49,938 nt of DNA from Firmicutes bacterium AM31-12AC (GTDB lineage: Bacteria > Bacillota > Clostridia > Lachnospirales > Lachnospiraceae): the NCBI GenBank assembly GCA_003480425.1, contig QUJA01000018.1:1-49938 (forward strand), in the 5' to 3' direction. Positions 1-8,917 of this stretch are shown piece after piece. Below the pieces are notes generated by a model that did not search any database, was not told where the DNA came from, and was given only the letters and a program-made list of their open reading frames with translations. Position 1 is the stretch's first letter; each line of letters opens with the position of its first letter. A program made the translations under genes and the position numbers.

Positions 1-2917
1 CGTCCTCGTACTCGTCCTCGTACTCGTCTTCGTATTCCTCTTCCGGATACTCGTCGTATTCGTCTTCGTATTCTTCTTCCGGATACTCGTCGTCCTCGTA
101 CTCGTCTTCGTATTCTTCTTCCGGATACTCATCGTCCTCATACTCGTCTTCGTATTCTTCTTCCGGATACTCATCGTCCTCATACTCTGGCGAATCAATT
201 TCTGTTTCTTGTTCAAAAGCCTCTTCTTCCAGAGCAATTGCATCAACCTCGTCCGAAATATCATCTTCCATATCCGGATAAAGATCTCCAAGCTCATCTG
301 AATAATCTTCTTCTGCTTCAAACGACGCAAAACGATCATCCATAATTCTTTCAAATTCCTGAGTATAACCTCCCTGTGGTTGAACAGCTTCCAAACTTTC
401 TTCTTCCTCTACCGGAAATTCATCTGCATATTCATCTTCATACTCATCTTCATATTCATCTGAGTCATCTACCCTTAACATGTCCATTTCCTGTTCCATG
501 TTATCTTCTGGCATACGCTCCTGCATTTTGGAAGCAGATGTGCTGCTTTCTGACATTGGTTCTTCATCTTCTCTTGGAATTACACCTTCAATCTCGTCTA
601 TCAGACGTTGTATGTCTGGTGGTAAGATTGGCTCTCCTGTCTTTCTTTCTACGCTCATTGTTTCCTCTTTCTCAGGCTCTGCCTGCTTGATATCCTTCAC
701 AGACTCAGCTTCATTCAATGCTTCATCTATTTTTTCTACCGATTCCGCTTTATTATCTGAATTTTCTTCAAACGCATCTGTCAGCTCATCATCTGACCAT
801 TCTTCTGCCGAATCTAAATTCAAAATATCTTCTTCTGATATTTCCTCTGTTTCTTCATCTTCTGGTTCTTCTTCGATGATTTCTTCCTCTTCCGGTTCGA
901 TAATCTCCTCGGCTTCTGGCTCTTCCTCGATGACTTCTTCAGCTTCCGGTTCAATAATCTCCTCGGCTTCTGGCTCTTCCTCGATGACTTCTTCAGCTTC
1001 CGGTTCTTCAAATTCTTCCGCTTCTGCCAAGGCATCCTCTTCATCCCATGCAGCAAACAATTCTTCAAGGCTCATTCTTGCTGTCACTTGATTATCCAGC
1101 TGATCTTCTTCCTCATCTTCCGGCTCAATATATTTTGCCTCAAGAACCTGTTCTACTTCGAAAATTTCATCCTCATCTATCATTTCTTCTTCAGCATATT
1201 CTGGTTCAATAACTGCCTCGGCTTCCGGCTCTTCTTCGATAATTTTTTCCTCTTCCGGTTCAATAATCTCCTCGGCTTCCGGCTCTTCTTCGATAATTTC
1301 TTCCTCTTCCGGTTCAATAATCTCCTCGGCTTCCGGCTCTTCCTCGATAATTTCTTCCTCTTCCGGTTCGATAATCTCCTCGGCTTCTGGTTCTTCCTCG
1401 ATAACTTCCTCGGTTCCACCATACATAGCTATTATCTCTTCCGGCGACATTTCTACTGTATCCTCCAGATTCATTGGCAATGTATCATCCAGATTTACTG
1501 TCGTTTCAGGTTTAGATTTTAGTTTTTTCATACTAAGTTCTTCCAAATCTGAATCAACCTTGACATCTTTCACTGCTTCCAGCGCTTTTTTCTGTGCTCG
1601 CTTCTGTTCTACCCTCTGCACCAGACTTAAATCTACAACATCTTCAATATCTTCAATTGCATCATTCAAATCTGACAAATCATCATCTTTTTTCTCAGCT
1701 TCTTCGTCTGAACTTTCTCTAGAACCGCTATCTGAACCACCAATGTGTAATAAAGCCTTCAATGCCTCATCTAAACGCATTGTATTACCGATTTTTTTCT
1801 TCTCCAGTTGTTTCTCCTCGACTTCTGATTCTGTTTTTACTTCAACGGAATCTGCTTTTGGATCAAGCACCTGTTCCTTCACGTCTTCGGAAGATTCTGT
1901 TTTTTCTGCAATTTCTTCCGACTCTTGTTCTTCTTTTTCCTCTAACTTCTCTTGCTCCACAGTTTCTGTCTCTGCTGCTTTTCTTATCGACTCTGTTAAT
2001 GAATCAATTGAAGTAGGCTCAAAAGAATCTGCTTCTCCTAAAATCTCTGCTTTTGCTTTTGCACGAACCTCTGCTTTTACAACATCCTCATCTACAAATT
2101 TGTTCGCTAAAGTTTCTTCAACTACCGGAATTTTAATATCTGACTCACTCTCTACTGATTTATCTGATTCTGCTTTTTCCTCTGTCTTAACTGCATCTTC
2201 CTCGGTCTGCTCTTGTGTTGTAGTAACAGATTTCGCTGCCACCTTAACACCATTCTCATCCACGTTATTTAAATCAGGTAATTCTTCTGTAGTAGTTCCT
2301 GGCTTTTCATATCTTCTATTATACTTTTCCTGCTGTGATGGTGTCAGCGGTTTATAACGCATCTTCAGTTCCATCGCCTGATATACATATTTTCCTTCGC
2401 TGAACCATAAAATCAGATCATCACACTCTTCCAGACACTCCGTAATCTTGCCTGCCCGTTCGTATAATTTAGCAAGCTCATATGCCCACTCTTCCACATA
2501 CTCTGCCTTTTTAAATGATTCGAGTGCATCAATCTGTTGCTCGATCGGAGCTCTCTGTACTTTTAAAATCTGGTATTTTAAAATATACTGATTTGGATCC
2601 TTCGGTGCAATATGAAGGAACTCATCATAATAATCTATTGCCTCATCTACATTTCTTGTTTTTAATGCAAGTGTACACAGGCGATATACGATCTTTCTAC
2701 TTCCTTCTGCCCTATGATAAGCAATTTTCAAGACTTCGAAACTCTTATGATAATCTCTGCTTTTTTCATATATGTCACTTACATTCATCAGCATTGTAGT
2801 ATTACGAACTCTTCGCCAGTCAATACTATCTGCAAGTTCTGCTGCTCTGCTGTATGCACCATCTTCCATCAGTTCAAGCATTTGTTCTGTCTTCAGCTTA
2901 TACTCATACTTGTCCAC
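1..2917 (-). CDS. Acidic repeat-rich protein with TPR-like N-terminus (partial, C-terminus outside window)
   Basis: The frame is open without a stop from a GTG at 2917 to the left edge, so at least 972 residues are encoded and the C-terminus is missing. GAGGTGAG lies seven to eight bases before the GTG and fixes the start; the first residues are VDKYEYKLKTEQMLELMEDG. Residues 1 to about 200 are helical with TPR-like spacing (YDEFLHIAPKDPNQYILKY). A long Glu/Ser/Lys-rich linker follows, then an 18-residue EEPEAEEIIEPE-type repeat block, then a 14-residue EEEYEDEYEDDEYP block at the window edge. There is no signal peptide or membrane segment in the visible part. The acidic tail could be a flexible scaffold or a binding surface for basic partners; that is inference and I do not recognise a named family. 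The serine-rich frames on the opposite strand are mirrors of the Glu codons. Confidence 0.85.
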   Translation of the reverse strand, partial: MDKYEYKLKTEQMLELMEDGAYSRAAELADSIDWRRVRNTTMLMNVSDIYEKSRDYHKSFEVLKIAYHRAEGSRKIVYRLCTLALKTRNVDEAIDYYDEFLHIAPKDPNQYILKYQILKVQRAPIEQQIDALESFKKAEYVEEWAYELAKLYERAGKITECLEECDDLILWFSEGKYVYQAMELKMRYKPLTPSQQEKYNRRYEKPGTTTEELPDLNNVDENGVKVAAKSVTTTQEQTEEDAVKTEEKAESDKSVESESDIKIPVVEETLANKFVDEDVVKAEVRAKAKAEILGEADSFEPTSIDSLTESIRKAAETETVEQEKLEEKEEQESEEIAEKTESSEDVKEQVLDPKADSVEVKTESEVEEKQLEKKKIGNTMRLDEALKALLHIGGSDSGSRESSDEEAEKKDDDLSDLNDAIEDIEDVVDLSLVQRVEQKRAQKKALEAVKDVKVDSDLEELSMKKLKSKPETTVNLDDTLPMNLEDTVEMSPEEIIAMYGGTEEVIEEEPEAEEIIEPEEEEIIEEEPEAEEIIEPEEEEIIEEEPEAEEIIEPEEEKIIEEEPEAEAVIEPEYAEEEMIDEDEIFEVEQVLEAKYIEPEDEEEDQLDNQVTARMSLEELFAAWDEEDALAEAEEFEEPEAEEVIEEEPEAEEIIEPEAEEVIEEEPEAEEIIEPEEEEIIEEEPEDEETEEISEEDILNLDSAEEWSDDELTDAFEENSDNKAESVEKIDEALNEAESVKDIKQAEPEKEETMSVERKTGEPILPPDIQRLIDEIEGVIPREDEEPMSESSTSASKMQERMPEDNMEQEMDMLRVDDSDEYEDEYEDEYADEFPVEEEESLEAVQPQGGYTQEFERIMDDRFASFEAEEDYSDELGDLYPDMEDDISDEVDAIALEEEAFEQETEIDSPEYEDDEYPEEEYEDEYEDDEYPEEEYEDEYEDDEYPEEEYEDEYDEYPEEEYEDEYEDEYED
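3..206 (-). repeat. 42-nt coding tandem repeat (14-residue Glu/Asp/Tyr unit)
   Basis: The unit, read on the minus strand, encodes EEEYEDEYEDDEYP. Repeat anchors (ggatac on the plus strand) fall at 45, 81, 123 and 165, giving one 36-nt step and then two exact 42-nt steps. It is in frame with the large acidic CDS, so length changes would be frame-preserving. Confidence 0.85.
880..1432 (-). repeat. 54-nt coding tandem repeat (18-residue Glu/Pro/Ile unit)
   Basis: Plus-strand anchors ctcggcttc at 1217, 1271, 1325 and 1379 are exactly 54 nt apart. A second, more diverged cluster of the same unit lies at about 880-1015. The encoded unit is EEPEAEEIIEPEEEEII-like. All copies are in the frame of the acidic protein. 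Confidence 0.8.
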
Positions 2918-3631
2918 TGTACTCACCTCGTAAACTTACTCTGTCGTTTCTTTCTCTAAATTATTTATACTCTCTTAAATTCAAGAATGCCTCTGCATTC
3001 TTAGTGCCTCTTATTGATTTTGTAACTCAATATTTTTTATATTTATCCTACTTATAATTATCAAAGGGTAGACTCCCCGATAATTATTTCTTAGTTTACC
3101 ATAAGTGCTTCACAATGTCAAAAAAATGCATCCACAATTGACATTGCAGATGCATTTTCTATTTCTTTTTCTCTATTCAATTTTTTATTATTTTATTTCC
3201 GCGCTATCTCCCGAATTATTCTTTCTATAACTGTTCAATACCTGCAGTACCCTTCCTTCGATATTCCAAATACTTACTTAATTATTCCATCTATAATCAG
3301 GTATCTCGCTATTTGATCTGATTTACATCTGATGTTTCTTTACACATCTTATGAAATCCTATCTTATGTGGTATCTATGTTCAATATGTCTGCTGGATTA
3401 TTGTAAAGATCTCTTATTATTGGACCTTTCATCCGCCATACCACTAACATATTGAGTTGTAATCGAACTAATATCGTCCATTGGACCTCTACCTCCTACT
3501 CTATAATATTTCCTTCTTTCGAATTGCCTATAGTTTAACACTTAAATGTTATTTTGTCAATATTTTATGCGTTTTATTTTAAATTTTCTTTCTTCGCATT
3601 GAAATTATTCTATTTTTTCTGATAATTCTTT
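2918..3631. other. Long AT-rich intergenic region
   Basis: About 700 bases separate the acidic repeat gene from the HAD gene. I see no open frame with a ribosome binding site. It contains one good hairpin (3123-3158) and otherwise AT-rich sequence. The promoter of the acidic protein should lie near 2930-3100, but no clear -35/-10 pair stands out. Confidence 0.6.
3123..3158 (-). terminator. Probable bidirectional intrinsic terminator
   Basis: AAAATGCATC at 3123-3132 pairs with GATGCATTTT at 3149-3158, and CAAT/ATTG extends the stem inside. Read leftwards the stem is followed by a run of T. It would end transcription from the HAD gene before the acidic repeat gene. Confidence 0.5.
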
Positions 3632-4435
3632 TTATCTTTTAGCTATCTCTTCTCTTGCTTTGGAAACCGCATCCGCAAATCCATTCTGATCAATATGCTT
3701 TGCAACATAATCTGCTGCTTCCTGCACCTCATCCATCGCATTACCCATAGCAATCCCAAATCCAGCCGCCTGAATCAACTCTATATCATTCATACTATCC
3801 CCAATTGCAATAATATCATCCCAGGATGCATGATAATAGTCCATAACACACTTTGCACCTTTAACCTTTCCATTCTCTTTTGGAATCATATCTGCACCAC
3901 CAAGCTCATCCCCCATACACAAAAGCTTTGTCTCTGGAAAATGTTCCTGCACATCAGCAATTGCTTCTTTTGTATCTGCCAGAAACATAGACGGAATCTG
4001 TTTTTCATATAACGCCTTGTATGCGTCCCCACTCTTTGGCAATAACTGCTGCTGTTTTGGAGATGCAATCTCCTTGAATCGCTCGATGCTGGAAGTACAC
4101 CAATCATTACCCTGTCCAGATAACAGGCAATAATTTTTTTCTACAACGTAGTCTAATATTCTTCTCTGTAAATCCTTATCAAAATATTTTTCTTTCACTA
4201 ATTTTCCTTCTATCTCAACAATCGCGCCATTTGCACTAACCAGACAATCCGGAGTTATACGTCCTTGAAATTCTTCGGGAAGTGAATTATTTCGAAATGC
4301 TCTTCCACTTGCAATAACTAATTTATATCCGTCCTTTTGCAATTGTTCAAGTGCACATAATGTACTTTCTGGAATCTGCCATGTCTGATGACTGAAAATT
4401 GTATTATCATAATCTATAAAAAATATTGGTTTCAT
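3632..4435 (-). CDS. Cof-type HAD-superfamily phosphatase
   Basis: 267 residues, the usual length of Cof/YbiV-like HAD IIB hydrolases. Motif I is DYDNT at residues 8-12 (nucleophile D8, general acid/base D10), followed by an SGR motif II near residue 60. Motif IV is GDSMNDIELIQAAG near residue 213, with GIAMGNAMDEV after it, which is diagnostic of the Cof cap type. These enzymes dephosphorylate small sugar phosphates or cofactors in the cytosol; the substrate cannot be read from sequence. GGGAGAAG precedes the ATG at a good distance. It stands alone, facing the same way as its neighbours but with a terminator on each side. Confidence 0.9.
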   Translation of the reverse strand: MKPIFFIDYDNTIFSHQTWQIPESTLCALEQLQKDGYKLVIASGRAFRNNSLPEEFQGRITPDCLVSANGAIVEIEGKLVKEKYFDKDLQRRILDYVVEKNYCLLSGQGNDWCTSSIERFKEIASPKQQQLLPKSGDAYKALYEKQIPSMFLADTKEAIADVQEHFPETKLLCMGDELGGADMIPKENGKVKGAKCVMDYYHASWDDIIAIGDSMNDIELIQAAGFGIAMGNAMDEVQEAADYVAKHIDQNGFADAVSKAREEIAKR

Positions 4436-4506
4436 TCGTTTCTTCTCCCTTCGCTTGCTTTACCTGATTTGAAGTAATTATAACGCAGATTTATATTTAG
4501 TCAAAG

Positions 4507-4555
4507 AAAAAGAGACTCTCGTTTTTAGGAGGTGCCCAAAAAGTCAGTCTCTTTT
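4507..4555 (-). terminator. Intrinsic terminator of the nhaC-like gene
   Basis: AAAAGAGACT at 4507-4516 pairs with AGTCTCTTTT at 4546-4555, and on the minus strand the stem runs into a T-rich tail. It lies 20 bases past the stop codon of the antiporter gene. Confidence 0.75.
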
Positions 4556-4574
4556 CTACTACTATTTTTTTATT

Positions 4575-6185
4575 TTATTTATTTCTTGTATGGTTTCGAA
4601 TTGCAAGAAGCACCAAAATCTGCAATGCAATTCCGATTACCAGGCAAATAACCGCATTCTGTATCACACCTGCAATTACATATGTGATACATGAAACAGC
4701 AGCAACTGTCATTGCATATGGCAACTGTGTTGATACGTGATTTACATGATTGCACTGTGCTCCTGCTGAAGCCATAATTGTTGTATCTGAAATTGGCGAA
4801 CAATGATCTCCGCATACAGCTCCTGCCATACAAGCTGAAATGGAAATGATCATCATTGTTTCATTTGTTCCCTGGAATACAGCAACTACAATAGGAATCA
4901 AGATTCCGAATGTTCCCCACGAAGTACCAGTTGCAAATGCCAGGAAGCATCCTACAAGGAATATAATTGCAGGAAGAAGATTTAACAATCCGCTTGCTGC
5001 CGAATTCATGATTGACGCTACATATTCAGCTGCACCAAGGCTATCTGTCATTGATTTTAGTGTCCAGGCAAATGTGAGAATTAGGATTGCAGGAACCATA
5101 GCTTTAAATCCATCCGGAATACAAGCCATAGAATCCGAAAAACGCAGAACTTTTCTTACTGCATAAAATGCAATTGTGATTACCATTGCAAAGAAACTTC
5201 CAAGCATCAGTCCAACAGATGCATCACTTCCTGAAAATGCTTCTACAAATCCTGTTCCTGAGAAGAACCCGCCTGAATAAATCATTCCTATAACACAGCA
5301 AATAATAAGTGAAATAATTGGGAATACCAGATCAATGACCTTTCCCTTGTTATAAATAACATTTTCCTGTGCACTCTCATATGGTCTGTCATCCGTTGTA
5401 TAAAGATCGCCCGCAATTGCATTGTCCTCATGTTCTTTCATAGGACCATAATCTTCTTTTGCCAGAACCAAAGTCACCATCATAATAATTGTAAGGATTG
5501 CATAATAGTTATATGGAATCGCACGAATAAAGATTGAAAATCCGTCCTCTCCCTTTACAAATCCTGTTACTGCTGCTGCCCATGATGAAATCGGTGCGAT
5601 AATACATATCGGCGCTGCTGTTGCATCAATTAAATATGCAAGTTTTGCACGTGACACATTGTGACTATCTGTTACCGGACGCATAACACTTCCAACTGTC
5701 AGACAGTTAAAATAATCATCGATAAAAATCAAAATTCCAAGTGCGATTGTTGTAAGCTGTGCACCTGCCCTTGTCTTAATATGCTCTTTAGCCCAACGTC
5801 CAAATGCTGCTGAACCACCTGCTTTATTCATCATGCATACCATAACACCAAGGATTACCAAAAATATCAGAATACCCATATTATAGCTGTCAGTGAGAAC
5901 ACCTACCACTCCATCCTGAAATACATGTAATATCGTGGCTTCCGGTTTGAATCCCGCCCAAAAAGCTCCTCCGATCAAAACTCCAACAAACAATGAACTA
6001 TACACTTCTTTTGTAATAAGTGCCAATACAATCGCAATAACCGGAGGCACTAACGACCAGATTGATGCATACATTGCTGGTACATACTCTGCGGATGTGT
6101 CTGCTGCAAATACTGTTATCGAACTAAAACATAATATGCTCATTGCAACCAGGAGCAACCCGCTCATTTTTCTCTTGTTTCTCAT
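4575..6185 (-). CDS. NhaC-family transporter, candidate lysine transporter
   Basis: The frame can be opened from an ATG at 6341, but that would run through the lysine riboswitch and its terminator. I place the start at the ATG at 6185 (MRNKRKMSG), giving 536 residues with an AAGGAG about 14 bases upstream. A signal-like first helix ending VFAAD is followed by about 11-12 membrane segments. Signature stretches include GILIFIDDYFNCLTVGSVMR, SWAAAVTGF and GDHCSPISDTTIMAS, typical of the NhaC/lysine-transporter clade. Family members exchange Na+ and H+ or carry amino acids. The L-box upstream argues that this copy imports lysine (LysW-like proposals exist); that is inference from regulation. A terminator follows directly. 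Confidence 0.9.
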   Translation of the reverse strand: MRNKRKMSGLLLVAMSILCFSSITVFAADTSAEYVPAMYASIWSLVPPVIAIVLALITKEVYSSLFVGVLIGGAFWAGFKPEATILHVFQDGVVGVLTDSYNMGILIFLVILGVMVCMMNKAGGSAAFGRWAKEHIKTRAGAQLTTIALGILIFIDDYFNCLTVGSVMRPVTDSHNVSRAKLAYLIDATAAPICIIAPISSWAAAVTGFVKGEDGFSIFIRAIPYNYYAILTIIMMVTLVLAKEDYGPMKEHEDNAIAGDLYTTDDRPYESAQENVIYNKGKVIDLVFPIISLIICCVIGMIYSGGFFSGTGFVEAFSGSDASVGLMLGSFFAMVITIAFYAVRKVLRFSDSMACIPDGFKAMVPAILILTFAWTLKSMTDSLGAAEYVASIMNSAASGLLNLLPAIIFLVGCFLAFATGTSWGTFGILIPIVVAVFQGTNETMMIISISACMAGAVCGDHCSPISDTTIMASAGAQCNHVNHVSTQLPYAMTVAAVSCITYVIAGVIQNAVICLVIGIALQILVLLAIRNHTRNK

Positions 6186-6221
6186 TTTTTCTCTTTCTTC
6201 TCCTTCTCCAACCATTTTTAG

Positions 6222-6270
6222 ACAAAGAAATGCCGCTGGCATCTCTTTGTTGGTGAGTCGCCCGCGGCAT
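6222..6270 (-). terminator. Riboswitch-controlled terminator
   Basis: ATGCCGC (plus-strand 6230-6236) pairs with GCGGCAT (6264-6270), and read leftwards the stem is followed by TTTCTTTGT. It sits between the lysine aptamer and the transporter start, as expected for transcriptional attenuation when lysine is bound. Confidence 0.75.
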
Positions 6271-6298
6271 AAATAAATCAAAAAATCCATATATCCTC

Positions 6299-6457
6299 GA
6301 TAGCTCTCCACGCCTGTGACAGTCCGAAGCATATTCTGCATCCGGCCCGGGAATCATATCAGGGAAATATCATTCCTTCGGCGGCTTCTCCTTTCTCCTA
6401 CTGACAGTCTTCCCTTGACTATTGCCAGCCGGATACTCTTATCACCGCGCCTCTATC
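6299..6457 (-). ncRNA. Lysine riboswitch (L-box)
   Basis: On the minus strand the hallmark L-box segments occur in order: GATAGAGGCGCGG, then GGAGAAGCCGCCGAAG, then ACTGTCACAGG, then TGGAGAGCTATC. GATAG (6457-6453) and CTATC (6303-6299) close the P1 helix, giving a 159-nt aptamer, a normal size for this class. A terminator hairpin follows and then the NhaC-like gene. A TATTATATAAAATG stretch just upstream (6474-6461) can serve as the -10 region. The conserved core was recognised by eye; a covariance search with the Rfam lysine model would settle it. Confidence 0.93.
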
Positions 6458-6500
6458 AAACATTTTATATAATAGCATAGTTTATTTTAAAAAACTACCC

Positions 6501-7130
6501 CTATTTTGTACCAAAAATACGATCCCCGGCATCTCCGAGTCCTGGGCAGATGTAAGCAGCTTTATTCAGCTCTCTGTCGATATGGCCTACATACAACTGA
6601 ATATCCGGATGTGCATCCATCAGACGTTTAATTCCTTCCGGAGCAGCGATAATAGCCATGAATTTAATCTTCTTACCGCCATGTTTTTTAATAAAATCAA
6701 CTGCTGCAACTGCTGAACCGCCTGTAGCAAGCATCGGATCTGTAACAACGATCAAACGCTCTTCAATCGGATCCGGCAGCTTACAATAATACTCATGTGG
6801 CTCGTGTGTCTCCTCGTCACGATACAGACCAATATGTCCAATCTTTGCTGTCGGCACTAAAGCCTGAATACCATTTACCATTCCCAAACCTGCACGTAAG
6901 ATCGGTACAATAGCAAATTTCTTTCCGGCAATCTGAGGTGTCATGCATGTTTCAATCGGAGTCTCAACCTCAACATCTTCAAGTGGCAGATCCTTTAATG
7001 CCTCATACCCCATCAGCATTGCAATCTCTTCTACAAGTGCACGGAATTCTGCTGTTCCTGTATTCTTATCTCTCAATCTTGAAATCTTGTGCTGGATCAG
7101 CGGGTGTGTCATCTCAATTACATTACTCAT
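6501..7130 (-). CDS. upp: Uracil phosphoribosyltransferase
   Basis: 209 residues, the normal UPRT length. It converts uracil and PRPP to UMP in pyrimidine salvage. The PRPP-binding loop [13 protein letters not shown] is at about residues 128-140, and the uracil-binding C-terminal segment [16 protein letters not shown] is intact. GGAGG precedes the ATG by nine bases. It lies upstream of the lysine riboswitch on the same strand with no obvious terminator in the 44 bases between, so read-through into the L-box is possible. Confidence 0.97.
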   Translation of the reverse strand: MSNVIEMTHPLIQHKISRLRDKNTGTAEFRALVEEIAMLMGYEALKDLPLEDVEVETPIETCMTPQIAGKKFAIVPILRAGLGMVNGIQALVPTAKIGHIGLYRDEETHEPHEYYCKLPDPIEERLIVVTDPMLATGGSAVAAVDFIKKHGGKKIKFMAIIAAPEGIKRLMDAHPDIQLYVGHIDRELNKAAYICPGLGDAGDRIFGTK

Positions 7131-7202
7131 TTTCTACGTCCTCCATTGTAGTTGTACCTTTTATTATAACAATTTTTATGTATTGAAACCACCTTTTTCT
7201 AT

Positions 7203-7274
7203 TCAAGTCGAACGTCCGTGAAACTTGGCGCGTGATTCTGGTCAGCGAAGCTGACATATTCCTATCAGAATCAC
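7203..7274. repeat. Structured intergenic repeat with 16-nt head shared with 30007
   Basis: TCAAGTCGAACGTCCG at 7203-7218 recurs exactly at 30007-30022. It is followed by a two-arm hairpin: GTGATTCTG (7232-7240) pairs with CAGAATCAC (7266-7274), enclosing GTCAGC (7241-7246) and GCTGAC (7250-7255). It sits just past the 3' end of the SPFH gene. A terminator or dispersed repeat is possible. Confidence 0.55.
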
Positions 7275-7286
7275 TGCGCAATCTTT

Positions 7287-8744
7287 CTACTGAATATCAG
7301 CATCATTAAATGGATCTCCGCACTCTGGGCAGAATTTTGGCGGATTCTTCGGATCTTCAGGTTCCCAACCGCATTTATCACAACGATACAATGGTGCCGC
7401 TGCCGGTTTTTTTGCTCCACATTCTGAACAGAACTTTCCTTTATTTACTGCTCCGCACGAACATGTCCATCCCTCTTCCTGTACCGGTTTTGGGCTGCCA
7501 CATTCCGGACAGAATTTTCCTGTAACTGTTGCGCCACATGCACACTGCCAGCTATCTGCTGCCGGCTTTGGCTCTGGTTTCTTTGAACCACATTCCGGAC
7601 AGAACTTTCCTGTAACTGTTGCGCCACATGTACACTGCCAGCTGTCCGCTGCCGGTGCTGCCTGTGGAGGCGGAGTCTGTGCTGCTTGCGCCGCCTGTCT
7701 TTCAAGCTCTTCTCTTCGTCTTGCTTCCTCTTGCTGGGCTCCCATTGCAAATAAATTCTGGGCATTCATTCCGCCACCTGCATTCATAGCCATACCCATA
7801 CCGATAAAGCCATTCATAGCACCGCCTTCGTTGCTTGCTGCTGCTTTCATCGCATCTGCCTGAGCGCCTACCATAGTTGCTGCTGCCATTGTTGGATTCT
7901 GAAGCATTGCTGTACGCTGTGCCTGTTTGATCAACTCTGCATCTTCTTCCGGAAGTGTCACCGAACCAAGTGCAATACTTACTACCTTCAGTCCACGAAG
8001 CTCACTCCATTTTGCTGACAATGTTTCATTCATAGCATTTTCCAGCTCTGTAGTATGATTTACAATTTGATTCGGACGCAGCTCCATATCAGAAAGCCGT
8101 CCAAATGCCGGCTGCAAAGCACTGATAAACTCTGTTTTTAACTGTCTGTCAATTTCTTCTCTCGTATACTCATTCTCCACATTACCGCACACATTTGTGT
8201 AGAACAACAACGGGTCACTGATTCGGTAAGAATAAACACCTGAACATCGTACTGCTACATCAATATCCAGACCTATCTTAGAATCTACAACACGGAACGG
8301 AATCGGATTTGGCGTACCGAATTTATTATCAATCAACTCTTTTGTATTAAAATAATAAACACGCTGATCTTTACCTGTATCGCCGCCAAATGTAAATCGT
8401 TTTCCGATTGTTGCAAATGTCTTTGAAATACTATCTTCAAGATTACCGGAGAAAATACTTGGCTCTGTAGATGTATCATATGTAAACTGTCCGGATTCTG
8501 CACATATCTCTACTACTTTTCCCTGTTCTACAATAATCATACACTGACCATCTGCCACAGCGATTCCACTACCATTTGTAATAATATTGTCATTGCCTTT
8601 TTTATTAGAAGAACGAGAACTCGTCTGCTTCTGTCCTTTCCTCACCATGACATTTTTATCCATTGCTTCACAATAGAAAAACTCTTTCCATTGATCTGCC
8701 ATTGTTCCGCCTACCGCTCCTGCAACTGCTTTAATAAGTCCCAT
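7287..8744 (-). CDS. SPFH-domain protein with four C-terminal zinc ribbons
   Basis: AGGAGAT lies just upstream of the ATG at 8744 (MGLIKAVAGAVGG), so the ATG at 8762 is not the start; the product has 485 residues. The N-terminal two-thirds is an SPFH/band-7-like domain of the virion core protein/YdjI type (VRKGQKQT, GQCMIIVEQGKVVE, DIDVAVRCSGVYSYRISDP). A Gly/Met/Ala-rich linker and an AAQAAQTPPPQAAP hinge follow. Four zinc ribbons end the protein, three of them CxCGxxxxGKFCxECG and the last CDKCGW...FCPECG. Family members assemble in oligomers at membranes or stress foci; the role here is unknown. No transmembrane helix is evident. It appears monocistronic. Confidence 0.9.
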   Translation of the reverse strand: MGLIKAVAGAVGGTMADQWKEFFYCEAMDKNVMVRKGQKQTSSRSSNKKGNDNIITNGSGIAVADGQCMIIVEQGKVVEICAESGQFTYDTSTEPSIFSGNLEDSISKTFATIGKRFTFGGDTGKDQRVYYFNTKELIDNKFGTPNPIPFRVVDSKIGLDIDVAVRCSGVYSYRISDPLLFYTNVCGNVENEYTREEIDRQLKTEFISALQPAFGRLSDMELRPNQIVNHTTELENAMNETLSAKWSELRGLKVVSIALGSVTLPEEDAELIKQAQRTAMLQNPTMAAATMVGAQADAMKAAASNEGGAMNGFIGMGMAMNAGGGMNAQNLFAMGAQQEEARRREELERQAAQAAQTPPPQAAPAADSWQCTCGATVTGKFCPECGSKKPEPKPAADSWQCACGATVTGKFCPECGSPKPVQEEGWTCSCGAVNKGKFCSECGAKKPAAAPLYRCDKCGWEPEDPKNPPKFCPECGDPFNDADIQ

Positions 8745-8865
8745 ACCTATATCTCCTTCCATAGAATAATTCGCCTATTATTATCTTACACTTATAATAA
8801 GTTGAAATCCACATAATTTCACTATCACTTATGCTAGTAAGTGAATTTTGATAACCAAAAAAGAA

Positions 8866-8892
8866 ACGCCGGTGCAAAATCTGCACCGGCGT
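8866..8892 (-). terminator. Strong intrinsic terminator
   Basis: ACGCCGGTGCA (8866-8876) and TGCACCGGCGT (8882-8892) form a perfect 11-bp GC-rich stem with a 5-nt loop, followed leftwards by a T run. It ends the acyltransferase transcript. Confidence 0.9.
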
Positions 8893-8917
8893 TGAGCCTT
8901 TCTACCTATTTATATTG

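Noticed and set aside
1..206. Regular short repeats that could suggest a CRISPR array
   Set aside because: The units are contiguous, without unique spacers, and encode an in-phase protein repeat.
480..2357. Long serine/threonine-rich plus-strand frames opposite the acidic gene
   Set aside because: They mirror Glu/Asp codon runs of the minus-strand protein, have no ribosome sites and no recognisable domains.
6186..6341. N-terminal extension of the NhaC-like protein from the ATG at 6341
   Set aside because: It would translate the lysine aptamer and terminator; a better start with its own site lies at 6185.
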